A DNA stretch of 64,000 nucleotides, taken from positions 1 to 64,000 of the forward strand of contig CAWFPR010000010.1 of NCBI GenBank assembly GCA_963817635.1, given 5' to 3'. Shown here piece after piece: positions 18,247 through 28,193 of the stretch (its first letter is position 1; every line of letters begins with the position of its first letter). The notes under the pieces were generated by a model. It did not search any database. It saw only the letters and a list, made by a program, of their open reading frames with translations, and was not told the DNA's origin. This stretch comes from CAWFPR01 sp963817635 (GTDB lineage Bacteria; Acidobacteriota; Vicinamibacteria; Vicinamibacterales; 2-12-FULL-66-21). The position numbers and the translations under genes were made by a program.

Positions 18247-18991
18247 ATGCCGCGCTACCCTCGTCCCTCCGGCTTGTCGTATTCGTTCGGCCCGGGCCCC
18301 ATCACTCCCGCCGTCAAGTGGCTGATCTGGGCGAACGTCGCGGCATTCGTCGCCACGAACATCTTTCCGATCCTCATCCCGTATTTCGGGCTCATCCCGC
18401 AGGCGGTCCTCGAGAGGGGCTGGCTATGGCAGCCGGTCACCTACATGTTCCTCCACGGCGGGATACTGCACATCCTGTTCAACATGCTCATCCTCTGGAT
18501 GTTCGGGGTCGAGATGGAACGCATGTGGGGAACGACGTTCTTCCTGAAGTACTACGCCGTCACGGGCGTCGGCGCGGCCATCACGACGATTGTCGTCGGG
18601 CTGCTCCCCTTCCAGATGACGGCGGTGACGTACGGCGCCGTCACGATTGGCGCGTCCGGCGCGCTCTACGGCCTGCTGCTGGCGTTCGCGCTGTACCTAC
18701 CCGGACCGTCCGATCCTGATGTTCATGCTCTTTCCGGTGCCGGCGAAGTACTTCGTCATCATCATCGGCGCGATTTCGTTCCTGTCGGCGACGGGTGGCG
18801 GATCCCCGACGGTCGCGCACGCCGCCCATCTCGGCGGCATGATCTTCGGCTATTTCTATCTGCGGGGCGGGCGCGGAGGCTTGAGCGCCGAAATCAAGTA
18901 CCGCTACCTGAAGTGGAAGATGAACCGCCTCCGCAGGAAGTTCGACGTGTATTCAGGCGGCCGCTCGGACTGGGACCGCAAGGTGCACTGA
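18247..18991 (+). CDS. Rhomboid-family intramembrane serine protease (one frameshift)
   Basis: About 247 residues. The rhomboid core is visible: HGGILHILFNM (H70, H75, N79) for the oxyanion region, GASG with catalytic Ser137, and the second catalytic histidine in AHAAHLGG after the frame break. A +1 shift, an extra C in TACCTAC near 18698-18701, separates FALY from PDRPILMFMLFPVPAKYFV, a junction seen intact in related proteins. Rhomboids cleave transmembrane helices inside the bilayer. The charged C-terminal tail (KYRYLKWKMNRLRRKF) is cytosolic. It converges on the SDR gene with a six-base gap. Confidence 0.85.
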
Positions 18992-18997
18992 GAGATA

Positions 18998-19789
18998 TCA
19001 GAGCAGGCTGCGGACGAATCCCCCATCCACCTGCAGGGTGGTTCCGGTTATGTACGAGGCACGCCCTGACGCGAGAAACGCCACGACGTCGCCAAATTCG
19101 GCAGGGGTCCCCAGGCGTTTGAGCGGAATCTGATCCTCGGTGCGCCGCTGCACCACCTCTACGCTCGTGCCCTCCCGCGCGGCGGCGGCCTCGGCGAGTT
19201 GAATGACGCGATCGGTGCGCGTGTAGCCAGGCGCCACGCAGTTGACGAGGATGTTGTCCGGCGCGAGTTCATTGGCCAGCGTGCGCGAGAGCCCCGTCAC
19301 GGCGGCACGAATGGCATTCGACAGGACGAGGCCTTCGATGGGCTGCTTCACCGACACCGACGTCACGTTGATGATGCGGCCGCCGCCGCGGCGCCGCATG
19401 TGCGGAATCGCCTGGCGGCACAGCCGGACGACGCTCAGCAGCAGGCTCTCGATGGCCGCCGACCAGTCCGCATCCGTGAGCGATTCGAACGGACCGGACT
19501 TCGGGCCGCCCGTATTGGTGACGAGAATGTCCAGGCCCCCCAGGGCCCGCACGGCCTCGTCCACCAGCCGCGTCACGTCATCCCCGCGCGACAGGTCCGC
19601 GACAACCGGGACGACCGTCGCTCCGGTCGCGGCGCGGACGGCGTCGGCGGCGGCGTTCAGCGTGGCTTCCGTCCGCGCGCACATCACGATTTGCGCGCCG
19701 TCGCGCGCCAGCGCATGCGCCGTGGCGCGCCCGAGCCCCTTGCTCGCGGCGCAGACGATGGCGCGCTTGCCTCCGAGTCCGGTTTCCAT
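18998..19789 (-). CDS. SDR-family oxidoreductase-like protein lacking the catalytic tetrad
   Basis: A 263-residue Rossmann-fold protein resembling 3-oxoacyl-ACP reductases. The cofactor loop is changed: TGxxxGxG reads AASKGLG at residues 14-20. NAG reads NTGG (92-95). The active-site YxxxK reads SNAIR at 157-161, so neither the Tyr nor the Lys is present. A known subgroup of SDRs lacks these residues, and its activity is uncertain. The C-terminal YITGTTLQVDGGF is intact, so the fold is retained. It is downstream of a cupin gene with a nine-base gap; the two may share a metabolic role that cannot be named. Confidence 0.8.
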   Translation of the reverse strand: METGLGGKRAIVCAASKGLGRATAHALARDGAQIVMCARTEATLNAAADAVRAATGATVVPVVADLSRGDDVTRLVDEAVRALGGLDILVTNTGGPKSGPFESLTDADWSAAIESLLLSVVRLCRQAIPHMRRRGGGRIINVTSVSVKQPIEGLVLSNAIRAAVTGLSRTLANELAPDNILVNCVAPGYTRTDRVIQLAEAAAAREGTSVEVVQRRTEDQIPLKRLGTPAEFGDVVAFLASGRASYITGTTLQVDGGFVRSLL

Positions 19790-19798
19790 CGCGCGGCC

Positions 19799-20167
19799 TC
19801 ACTTCGTGTGGAAGTACCCGTCGGTGTGATCCAGCCAGTCCTGACGGATCGGGCTGAACAGGTCGAGCTCGAAGGTGTCGTCGAGCGCCTCGGCCTGATG
19901 TTCGACCCACGACGGGATGTGCAGCACTTCGCCCTCCCGGACGGTGATTTCCTCGCCCTTGATGAGGAACTTGAGCGCCCCCTGGAGCACGTAGGTCATC
20001 TGCTCGCTCTCGTGCGAGTGCATGGGCACGAGCGCCCCTTTCTTGAGGTAGATCTGGGCGAGCATTTCGCGTTCGCCGGTGACGATCTTCCGGGAGATCA
20101 TCTCGGTGACCTTTTCGAGGTCGATTTCATCCCAGCGGTGCAGGCGAACGGCAGGCGTCGTGGTCAC
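19799..20167 (-). CDS. Single-domain cupin protein
   Basis: A 122-residue small beta-barrel protein. Cupin motif 1 is HSHESEQMTYVLQGALKF (two His and a Glu as metal ligands), and motif 2 is GEVLHIPSWVEHQAEAL with a further His. There is no signal peptide and no DNA-binding domain. It precedes the degenerate SDR gene on the same strand. Cupins of this size range from dioxygenases to sugar-binding or regulatory proteins. The sequence does not decide between these. Confidence 0.82.
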   Translation of the reverse strand: MTTTPAVRLHRWDEIDLEKVTEMISRKIVTGEREMLAQIYLKKGALVPMHSHESEQMTYVLQGALKFLIKGEEITVREGEVLHIPSWVEHQAEALDDTFELDLFSPIRQDWLDHTDGYFHTK

Positions 20168-20195
20168 GGCGGTCCTTTCGTGAAGTGGAGACAGC

Positions 20196-20310
20196 GGAAT
20201 GGTAGATGGAAAATGGAAGATGGAAAAGGCCTTTCAACAGTCCTCAATCTCCCCATATTCCATATTCCATATTCCATTTACCATTCCCATTCCCCAAGCC
20301 CCATTCCCCC
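20196..20310. repeat. Purine/pyrimidine inverted repeat, GGTAGATGGAAAATGG family
   Basis: The divergent spacer between the cupin gene and the E1 gene holds a purine-rich arm, GGTAGATGGAAAATGG and onward, at 20201-20227. It faces a pyrimidine-rich arm at 20251-20310 made of CCATATT units ending in CCATTTACC. The arms are complementary over roughly 25-30 bases with a loop of about 25. Related sequences occur at 38347-38444, 42822-42858 and 62424-62535. No gene is present in this stretch. Confidence 0.75.
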
Positions 20311-20331
20311 CTGCCCCCCGGCCCGAATTGA

Positions 20332-20337
20332 TATAAT
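20332..20337 (+). promoter_or_regulatory. Candidate -10 box (TATAAT) of the E1 gene
   Basis: A perfect TATAAT lies 48 bases before ATG 20385, just downstream of the repeat. The -35 position is C-rich and does not match the consensus. An activator or extended contacts may be needed, if this is a promoter. Confidence 0.4.
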
Positions 20338-20384
20338 TTCGTGTTTTGCCACCTTTCGTGGCTGACTGAAGGGACACTCCGCGC

Positions 20385-22527
20385 ATGAAGGCTACGGCGG
20401 TCAGCAACGGCAAGAACGCGCAGAGCGGGCGCGACGCGAACACGGGCGGCATCGGCCGCGACGAATTCCTGCGCGCCTACCGGACGATGGTGCTGTCGCG
20501 CCGGATCGACGACAAGGAGATCCAGCTCAAGAACCAGAGCCTGATCTTCTTCCAGATCAGCGGCGCCGGCCACGAGGCCGTGCTCGTGGCGGCCGGCATG
20601 GCGCTGCGGGCCGGCCATGACTGGTTCTACCCCTACTACCGGGATCGCGCGCTGTGCCTGGCGCTCGGCATGACGCCGCTCGAGATGCTGCTGAGCGCCG
20701 TGGCCGCCAGGGACGATCCGAGCTCCGGTGGACGCCAGATGCCGTCGCACTGGGGGCACAAGCGCCTCAACATCGTCTCGCAGTCCAGTCCGACCGGCAC
20801 GCAGTGCCTCCAGGCGGTTGGCTGCGCCGAAGCCGGGCGGCTCTACCGGCGAGATCACCGCGATCGAGGGGCGGGAGCAGCGGTTTCACGAGGACGAAGT
20901 CGTCTACGTCTCGATTGGCGAAGGCACGACGAGCGAAGGGGAGTTCTGGGAGTCGCTCAACGCCGCCTGCGTGAGCGCCCTGCCGGTCGTGTTCGTCGTC
21001 GAGGACAACGGGTACGCGATTTCGGTGCCGGTCGAGGTCCAGACCGCCGGCGGCGACGTGTCGAAGCTCGTGTCGTCGTTCCCGGGTCTCTTCGTCCAGA
21101 GCATCGACGGAACGGACTTCGTGGCGAGCTACCTCGCCATGCAGGAAGCTGTCGCGTACGCGCGCGCAGGCAAGGGGCCGGCGCTGGTGCACGCGAAGGT
21201 CATCCGGCCGTACTCCCACTCGCTTTCCGACGACGAAAAGCTGTACAAGACGCCGGACGAACGGGCCGCGGAAGCCAGGCGCGATCCGATCGTCCGGATG
21301 GCGGCGCTGCTGAAGAACGAAGGAATCGCCACCGAGGCCGACCTCGAGAAGATCGCCCGGGAAGTCGAACAGGAGGTGAACAAGGCCGCCGAGACGGCGG
21401 TGAAGGCGGAAAAGCCGTCCGTGGACACGGTCGAGCTGTACGTCTACTCGCCCGACGTCGATCCGGCGTCGGACGCGTTCGCCACGCCGGCCTCGCCCGA
21501 GGGAAAGCCCGACACGATGGTCGCGGCCATCAACCGCACGCTGAAGGACGAAATGGCGCGCGAGCCCCGGATCGTCGTCTTCGGCGAAGACGTCGCCGAC
21601 TGCAGCCGCGAGAAAGCGCTCGAGACGGTGTCCGGCAAGGGCGGCGTGTTCAAGGTCACGCACGGACTCCAGCGCGCGTTCGGCAGCACGCGAGTCTTCA
21701 ACTCGCAGCTCGCCGAAGCCAGCATCATCGGCCGGGCCATCGGCATGGCGACACGCGGCATCAAGCCGGTGGTCGAGATCCAGTTCTTCGACTACATCTG
21801 GCCCGCGATGATGCAGCTGCGCGACGAGATGTCGATGCTGCGCTACCGGTCGAACAACGCCTTCACCTGCCCGATGGTCGTGCGCACCGCCATCGGCGGC
21901 TACCTGCGCGGCGGCGCGCCCTATCACAGCCAGTCTGGAGAAAGCATCTTCGCGCACTGCCCCGGCATCCGCATCGTCTTTCCGTCGAACGCCCAGGACG
22001 CGGCCGGGCTGCTGCGCACCGCCGTTCGCTGTGACGATCCCGTCCTGTTCCTCGAGCACAAGCACCTGTACCGCCAGACCTACAACAAGGGCGAGTACCC
22101 GGGGTCGGACTACATGGTGCCGTTCGGGAAATCGTCGGTGAAGCGCGAGGGCACCGACATGGTCGTCGTGACCTGGGGCGCGCTCGTCCAGCGGTCGCTC
22201 CTCGCGGCGCAGCAGGCGGAGAAAGACGGCCTCAGCGTGATGGTGCTGGACCTGCGCACGATCATGCCGTTCGACTGGGACGGGATTGCGGAGGCGGTCA
22301 GGAAGACCAACCGGGTCATCATCGCGCACGAAGATCAGCTCACGTGCGGCTTCGGCGCCGAACTCGCCGCGCGGATCGCCGACGAGCTGTTCGAGCATCT
22401 CGACGCGCCGGTGCGACGCGTCGCCGCGCTCGACACACCGGTGGCATACTGCCCGGACCTGGAGGAGGCGATCCTCCCGCAGTCGGCCGACGTGCTCGGG
22501 GCGATCCAGGCGCTGGCGAAATACTAG
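20385..22527 (+). CDS. 2-oxoacid dehydrogenase E1, fused alpha and beta subunits (one frameshift)
   Basis: About 713 residues. The N-terminal half is an E1 alpha chain: RRIDDKEIQLKNQ, HEAVLVAAGMALRAGHDWFYPYYRDRAL, and the thiamine-diphosphate region GEGTTSEGEFWE...VVFVVEDNGYAI. The C-terminal half is an E1 beta chain: VVFGEDVADCSREKALE, FNSQLAEASIIGRAIGMA, VVVTWGALVQRS, and a carboxy end DTPVAYCPDLEEAILPQ. Such enzymes decarboxylate pyruvate or branched-chain 2-oxo acids; the acid is not decided by sequence alone. An extra G near 20847-20850 shifts the frame between AEAGRLY and EITAIEGREQRF. No E2 or E3 gene is adjacent. Confidence 0.87.
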
Positions 22528-22559
22528 GGGCCCGCGACGGGGCCGACATCCGAGAGTGC

Positions 22560-23567
22560 ATGCGCCTGCTGATCGCGATCGCGCTCACGGTTGTTCCGGC
22601 CGTGCTGTACCCGCCGGGGGCCGATGTGATCCGCCCGGTCGGCGGCCTCGCCGCGCACCTCGCCGGCGCGATTGACGAGATTTCCGCCTGCCAGGTCTCG
22701 ACCGAAGGGGATTTCCTCATCTTCGACCGGCGCGCGCACACCGTGTACAGCGCCGCGCCGAACGCGGATGCCCTGCACATTGTCGTGCGAATCGGTATGG
22801 AACCCGGCCGGATCCTGCGGCCGAGCGCGTTCGATACGTCGCCCGACGGCACCTTCGTCATCGCCGACTCTCCAGACGGCCGCCCGCGCATCCAGTTCTT
22901 CCTCGACAACGGCGAGCCGCGTGGCGGCTTCACCCTTTCAGGCCGCGCGGTGCCGCAAATCACGCTGGGCGACACGGTGCTGAGCGGGATTGGATCGCTG
23001 ACCTATACGGGACACAGCCTCCTCGTCAGCCAGCCGGAAATCGGCGCGCTCGTGACGGAGTATTCGCTCAACGGCGGCACGGTACGCACGTTCGGCGACC
23101 TGCGCCCGACCGGCCAGGAGAGCGACCGTGACGTGCACGTCGCGCTCAACGGCGGCATCGCGCTGACCATCCCGCAGGGCGGCTACTATTTCGTGTTCGC
23201 GTCCGGCGTGCCGATGTTTCGCAAGTACGACGCCCAGGGCCGCCTGATCTACGAACGGCACGTCGAAGGGATCGAGCTCGACCCGCTCCTGCAGAACATG
23301 CCGACGAGCTGGCAGAAGCGCCGGATCGGCGGGGACGAGCTGCCCATCGTACCTGCAACGGTGCGCACGGCGGCCGTCGATCCGGACGGCAATCTCTGGA
23401 TCTCGCTCGCGCTTCCGTATACCTACGTATACGACAGCAACGGCGACAAGCAGCGCACGGTGCAGTTCCGGGCGGCGGGCGTCCTGGCGGCCAACGGCCT
23501 CTTCTTCACGAAGAACGCGCGCGTCCTCGTCGCGCCCGGCTGTTATCTGTTTCCACGGTACCGCTGA
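22560..23567 (+). CDS. Secreted beta-propeller-like protein of unknown function
   Basis: A 335-residue protein from ATG 22560, 32 bases after the E1 gene. The first 20 residues (MRLLIAIALTVVPAVLYPPG) form a signal peptide. The rest is rich in repeated beta-strand motifs such as FLIFDRRAHTVY, FDTSPDGTFVIADSPDGRP, SGIGSLTYTGHSLL and VDPDGNLWISLALPYTYVYD. These resemble NHL or six-bladed propeller repeats. No catalytic residue pattern is recognised. The 3' end converges on, and overlaps, the response regulator as annotated here. Confidence 0.65.
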   Translation: MRLLIAIALTVVPAVLYPPGADVIRPVGGLAAHLAGAIDEISACQVSTEGDFLIFDRRAHTVYSAAPNADALHIVVRIGMEPGRILRPSAFDTSPDGTFVIADSPDGRPRIQFFLDNGEPRGGFTLSGRAVPQITLGDTVLSGIGSLTYTGHSLLVSQPEIGALVTEYSLNGGTVRTFGDLRPTGQESDRDVHVALNGGIALTIPQGGYYFVFASGVPMFRKYDAQGRLIYERHVEGIELDPLLQNMPTSWQKRRIGGDELPIVPATVRTAAVDPDGNLWISLALPYTYVYDSNGDKQRTVQFRAAGVLAANGLFFTKNARVLVAPGCYLFPRYR

Positions 23568-24096
23568 AGGTTGGATCGCGCGCAGGGAACCGTGCAGCAT
23601 TGGTTGCCGCCGTGCTGGCGCGCACGCCTGACCGCTGCGCGTGGGTCGCCTGGCGGCTTTCGCCCGCGCGTCGATGGCCGCGGGCGTCCCGCCAGCATCC
23701 GCTGGACTCGGCCACCAGCGCGTCGGGCAGGCACGGCTTGGTCACGAAGGCGTCGCAGCCTGCCTCTCGCGCACCTTCGGCGTGGCCCGCGAGCGCGTGC
23801 CCGGTCAGCGCCACGATGGGAATGTGCCTGGTGCGCGCATCGAGCTTCAGCCGCCGGGTCGCTTCCCATCCGTCCATCTTCGGCAGCGCAAGGTCCATCA
23901 GGATGATATCGGGCATCAGCTCGTGGGCCTTCTCGATGGCCTCGAGCCCATTGGTCGCCTCGGCGACGCGGTAGCCGGAAAACTGCAGGTAGGTCGCGTA
24001 CATTTCGCGCGCGTCCTGATAGTCCTCGACCACGAGGACCAGATCCCCGCCTGGGTGGTGTCGTTCATCGCGTCTGACCCGGACCGGCAGCTTCAT
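23543..24096 (-). CDS. Single-domain response regulator (one frameshift)
   Basis: ATG 24096 has an AGAGG ribosome site upstream. The receiver domain reads LVLVVEDYQDAREMYATYLQ (acidic pair near the start), DIILMDLALPKMDG with the phosphoacceptor Asp, PIVALTGHA and the conserved Lys in FVTKPC. A G is missing near 23708: one frame stops making sense after DALVAE, and the other continues VQRMLAGRPRP. There is no output domain, so it probably acts through protein contacts or a sensor kinase encoded elsewhere. The last 40 residues are low-complexity, so the true 3' end is uncertain. Confidence 0.75.
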
Positions 24097-24189
24097 AAAG
24101 ATCGAACCTCTTCCGGCGTGCTTGAGCTCATCGTTCCGCCGGGCTGCGGCCACGTCCCATCGTACGTCGTTGTTCAGCGCCGCGGCGCG

Positions 24190-25773
24190 TCACTGCGGCC
24201 GCAGTTCGCGCTTGAGGATCTTGCCCGTGGCGCTCAGGGGCAGCGACTCGCGAAACTCGATGGTCCGGGGAGACTTGTAGGAGGCCAGCCGCGCCTGGCA
24301 CCAGCCAAGCAGGGCCTCCGCGGTCAGCTCCGCACCAGGTTTCCGGACGACGAAGGCCTTCACCTCTTCGCCGAGCCGTTCGTCCGGCACGCCGACGACG
24401 GCCACCTGGGACACGGCGGGATGCGTCATCATCACTTCTTCGATCTCGCGCGGATACACGTTGAAGCCCCCGCGCAGAATCATGTCCGTGATGCGATCGA
24501 CGATCGACAGATACCCATCGTCGTCGAGGATGCCGACATCCCCGGTGTGGAACCAGCCGTTGCGGGTCGCCTCGATCGTGGCATCCGGCCTGTTGTAGTA
24601 GCCCTTCATCACGTTCGGACCGCGCAGGACGATTTCGCCACGCTCGCCAGTCGCCACCGGCCGGCCCTCGCCGTCCACGCAGCGGAGGTCGACGCCGAAG
24701 ATCGGCGTGCCCACCGTGCCGGGCCGGCCCGCCTTCTGAAGTTGATTGAAGCAGACGACGGGAGACGTTTCCGAGAGTCCGTAGCCCTCGAGCACGCGCA
24801 CACCGAAGGTCGCCTCGAAGTTGCGCAGCACCTCAGCGGGCATCGGCGCCCCGCCAGAGACGCAGATTCGCAGGTGTCGCGCCACCGCCGCGACGTCCGC
24901 GCCGGTGGCGGACACATGCTGCAGGAGTGACCAGTACATCGTGGGCACGCCAATCCAGAAACTGGCCTGTTCGCGGTCGAAGGCCTGAATCACCGTGGCG
25001 GGATCGAATCGCGGCAGCAGCACGAGCCGGAAGCCGCCGTAGAATCCCGCGTTCATCTGGCAGGTCTGGGCCGTGGAATGAAAAAGCGGAAGCGAGACGA
25101 TCGCGACGTCCTGCTCGACCCCGCCGCGCATGGCCGGCAGGATCATGTCGCGCGTGGCAACCGCATTGAGCAGCATGTTCTGGTGGGTCAGCTCGGCGCC
25201 CTTGGGATGCCCCGTCGTTCCCGAGGTATACAGAATGACCGCCGTGTCGTCCGGACGGCGGCGGCGCGTCTCGAAGGCAGTGGACTGCGGATCGATGAGC
25301 TGGGCCATCGTGAGCGCGGGCGTGACGGGAGCCGGCGCCGCGGGATCGTCGGTCACGATTACGAGATGTTCGCACCGCACGGCCTCGCAGGCCTCGAGCG
25401 CCCAGCGTGCCAGGGGCAGCTCGGGGGTCCCCTCGAAGGCGATGAGCGCTTTCGCGTCGCTGTCCCTCAGGTGGTAAGCGATTTCGCGCGCCTTGAGCCG
25501 CACGTTGAGCGGCACGACAACCGCGCCTGCCTTGAGAATCCCGAAATAGCTGATCGGAAACCACGACACGTTCGGACACGACAACGCGACGTGATCCCCC
25601 GGCGCGATGCCGAGCGCGGCAAGCCCGGCCGCGACCTGCGAGGCGCGCGCATCGACCTCGCGGTAGGTCAGCGTGGAGGCCGCGCACGTGACGGCGGGCC
25701 GCGCCGGGTCGAGTCGCGACTGGTGCTCGAGGACCGACGCGAGATTCAGCGCCGTCGCATGGTGGGTGATCAT
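24190..25773 (-). CDS. Long-chain acyl-CoA ligase / AMP-forming synthetase
   Basis: About 527 residues from ATG 25773; ATG 25782 or TTG 25791 are possible alternatives. Adenylate-forming motifs are complete: ILYTSGTTGHPKGAELTH (P-loop-like A3), YGLSETSP (A5), GWFHTGD (A7), DRITDMILRGGFNVYPREIE (A8), and the catalytic Lys in LSATGKILKREL (A10). The family activates carboxylic acids with ATP and transfers them to CoA. Text in the substrate pocket is closest to medium/long-chain fatty acyl-CoA ligases, but specificity is not certain. It lies downstream of gnd on the same strand with a gap of about 70 bases. Confidence 0.87.
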   Translation of the reverse strand: MITHHATALNLASVLEHQSRLDPARPAVTCAASTLTYREVDARASQVAAGLAALGIAPGDHVALSCPNVSWFPISYFGILKAGAVVVPLNVRLKAREIAYHLRDSDAKALIAFEGTPELPLARWALEACEAVRCEHLVIVTDDPAAPAPVTPALTMAQLIDPQSTAFETRRRRPDDTAVILYTSGTTGHPKGAELTHQNMLLNAVATRDMILPAMRGGVEQDVAIVSLPLFHSTAQTCQMNAGFYGGFRLVLLPRFDPATVIQAFDREQASFWIGVPTMYWSLLQHVSATGADVAAVARHLRICVSGGAPMPAEVLRNFEATFGVRVLEGYGLSETSPVVCFNQLQKAGRPGTVGTPIFGVDLRCVDGEGRPVATGERGEIVLRGPNVMKGYYNRPDATIEATRNGWFHTGDVGILDDDGYLSIVDRITDMILRGGFNVYPREIEEVMMTHPAVSQVAVVGVPDERLGEEVKAFVVRKPGAELTAEALLGWCQARLASYKSPRTIEFRESLPLSATGKILKRELRPQ

Positions 25774-25841
25774 GGGGGGCATTCTATCCAACCCGGCGGC
25801 TGGTGGCCGCGGCTTCCCGCTCGCCGATCAACGCGAACGGT

Positions 25842-27255
25842 TCACTCCCAGTCGGTGTGCACGCTTCCGGGACGATCGAGGCGTTCGTACGTGTGGGCGC
25901 CGAAGGCATCCCGCTGGGCCTGCGTGAGGTTCTGCGGCAGGCGGGCAGTCCGGTAGGAATCGAAATACGCCAGCGCCGCGGAATGCGCCGGGACGGGAAT
26001 GCCCGCGGCAGCCGCGCGGCCAATCGTACGGCGCCACCCGGCCTGCGCGGCCTCGACGGCCGCGCCGAGCGGTTCGTCGCGCAGCAGGTTCACCAGCGAC
26101 GGATCGTCGGCAGAAGGCCGTGCGCACGAGATCCAGCAGACGCGCGCGAATGATGCAGCCGCCCTTCCAGATGCGGGCAATCTCGGCGAGCGTGATGTTC
26201 CAGGAGTGCTGCCCGGAGCCGGCACGAATGAGCGCCATGCCCTGCGCATACGTGCAGATGCGCGCGCCGTACAGCGCGTCACGCAGATCGTCGATGATCG
26301 GGCGCGGATCCTGGCCCTGAAAGGTCTCTGCCGGAGCGGGCCCGTTCAGGTGGGCCGACGCATCGGTCCGTTCCGCCTTGAGGCTCGAAAGGACGCGGGC
26401 GTCGATAGCGGCGGCGATCGTCGGGATCGCCACGCCCAGCTCGAGCGCGATCTGGGCGGTCCAGCGTCCCGTGCCCTTCTGCCCGGCCTTGTCGAGCACG
26501 ACGTCGACCAATGGCTGGCGCGTGAGCGGATCGATCACCCGGCACACCTGTGCGGTGAGTTCCGCCAGGTACGACTCGAGCGGACCGCTGTTCCAGCGAT
26601 CGAAGACGTCCGCGGTGTCCGGCGCGGACAGTCCGAGCCCCCGTCGCAGCACGTCCCAGGTCTCGGCGATGAGCTGCATGTCGCCGTACTCGATGCCGTT
26701 GTGCACCATCTTGACGAAGTGGCCGGCCCCTCCCGGGCCGACGTACGTCACGCAGGGTCCCGCCTCGGTGCGGGCGGCGATGGCTTCGAGGACGTCCTTG
26801 ACGATCGACCACGCGCCGGCCGGGCCGCCAGGCATCAGCGACGGGCCGCGGCGCGCCCCCTCCTCCCCGCCCGACACACCGCACCCGATGAAGTGAATCC
26901 CCGCCTGCGCCAGTGACCGTTCACGGCGCTCCGTGTCCTCGAACCACGAATTGCCGCCGTCGATCAGCACGTCGCCGCGATCGAGCAGCGGCTGGAGCTT
27001 CACAATCGTGGCATCGACGGGGTCGCCCGCCGGGATCATCATCATCATCCGCCGCGGCCGCTCCAGCGCTGCCACGAACGATTCGAACGTGGTCGTGCCG
27101 GAGAACTGCCCCTCGGGGTGTTCGCGCAGGAAATCGTCCACCCACGCGGATTCGAGATTCCAGACCGCCACGCGGAAGCCGCGCGACTCGATGTTGAGGG
27201 CGAGGTTGCGCCCCATCGTCCCGAGGCCGATGATGCCGAACTGCGACAGGGTCAT
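25842..27255 (-). CDS. gnd: 6-phosphogluconate dehydrogenase, decarboxylating (one frameshift)
   Basis: About 470 residues. The NADP-binding loop GIIGLGTMGRNLALN is at residues 7-21. The active-site block is HFVKMVHNGIEYGDMQ with the catalytic Lys, and QKGTGRWTAQIALELG is a family signature. The enzyme oxidises 6-phosphogluconate to ribulose 5-phosphate and CO2, making NADPH. A +1 shift (extra T near 26111-26113) separates RLLDLVRTAF from ADDPSLVNLLRDEPLG; the end HTYERLDRPGSVHTDWE is the normal carboxy end. The start overlaps the opcA stop (ATGA), forming a zwf-opcA-gnd operon of the oxidative pentose phosphate pathway. Confidence 0.93.
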
Positions 27256-28193
27256 GCGCCTCCTTCGGCGGACGCGAGAGCCCGTTCGAACGCCAGGTCA
27301 CGGGACCTGATCCGCAATTCCTCGCCGACGAGCGCGGCCAGGCTCTGGTCGCCGAGCGGGACGACCCGGGATGCGCCCGCATGCCCGTGGACGTGCGCCG
27401 CGGTTTCCACGCAGGTGCCGCTCGGCGCCACGGCCAGCAGCAGCTCCTGCTCCCCGCTCGAGAGTCGCACGCGCGCAATCGGCGCGGCCGAGGGTGCCGG
27501 CTGCATGTCGATCGACACGCTCGACGTCCAGCCGAGCGACGAGGCGAGCCAGCCGGCGAAGAGCCGCAGACTGTGCGGATCGGCGCCGGCCATCTCGAGC
27601 CGCTGGAACGACGACGAGATCGCGCGGACCTCCGGGACGTCGAAGAACTGGGCCATGAGGGCGCGCCATCGCGTCAGCCGGGTCCAGCGGAGATCGCTGA
27701 CCGCCGTCTGCCGGGCGAGCGTTGGGACCAGGCGCCAGGCCGGCTGGGGGTTCTCGGCATCGAGCACCAGCCGATCCGCCAGCGTCGCCACCGCATCGAG
27801 CGTATCGGCAGGGCCCCCGCGCCACCAGACCACGGTCGGCAGGCTCGACAGCCGCAGCGCGGCCACCGCGTTGTTGACGAAACCCGGCTTCAGTCCCTGA
27901 ATCGCGACGGCGTTCCCCGCGAGCCGTACCGACGGGGCCGGATCCTGTCCGTTCGAGATGAGGATGGCACGAATGCCGGAACGGTCGGAGAGGTGTTCCA
28001 GCGCGTCGGCAGCGTCGAACAGACGCGCGAGCGGGCCGATCACCACCACCGTGGCGGTCAGGGCGCGAGGTCCGGCGAGGCCGCGCGACGGCTGTCCGAG
28101 CTGGGCGAGAGCGGATTCAATCTCGCCGAACCGCACTTCGACTGCCGACGGCAACAGGCGTTGATGGCGCGCCGGGCTCACAGCGTCCTCCAT
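27252..28193 (-). CDS. opcA: Glucose-6-phosphate dehydrogenase assembly protein OpcA
   Basis: A 313-residue protein from ATG 28193, overlapping the zwf stop. SLPTVVWWRGGPADTLDAVATLADRLVLDAE and FDVPEVRAISS are typical of OpcA. OpcA binds and activates glucose-6-phosphate dehydrogenase in cyanobacteria and actinobacteria, aiding oligomerisation and redox control. The gene order zwf-opcA-gnd with four-base overlaps indicates a stoichiometric complex. The ATGA overlap with gnd suggests translational coupling. No frame break. Confidence 0.88.
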   Translation of the reverse strand: MEDAVSPARHQRLLPSAVEVRFGEIESALAQLGQPSRGLAGPRALTATVVVIGPLARLFDAADALEHLSDRSGIRAILISNGQDPAPSVRLAGNAVAIQGLKPGFVNNAVAALRLSSLPTVVWWRGGPADTLDAVATLADRLVLDAENPQPAWRLVPTLARQTAVSDLRWTRLTRWRALMAQFFDVPEVRAISSSFQRLEMAGADPHSLRLFAGWLASSLGWTSSVSIDMQPAPSAAPIARVRLSSGEQELLLAVAPSGTCVETAAHVHGHAGASRVVPLGDQSLAALVGEELRIRSRDLAFERALASAEGGA

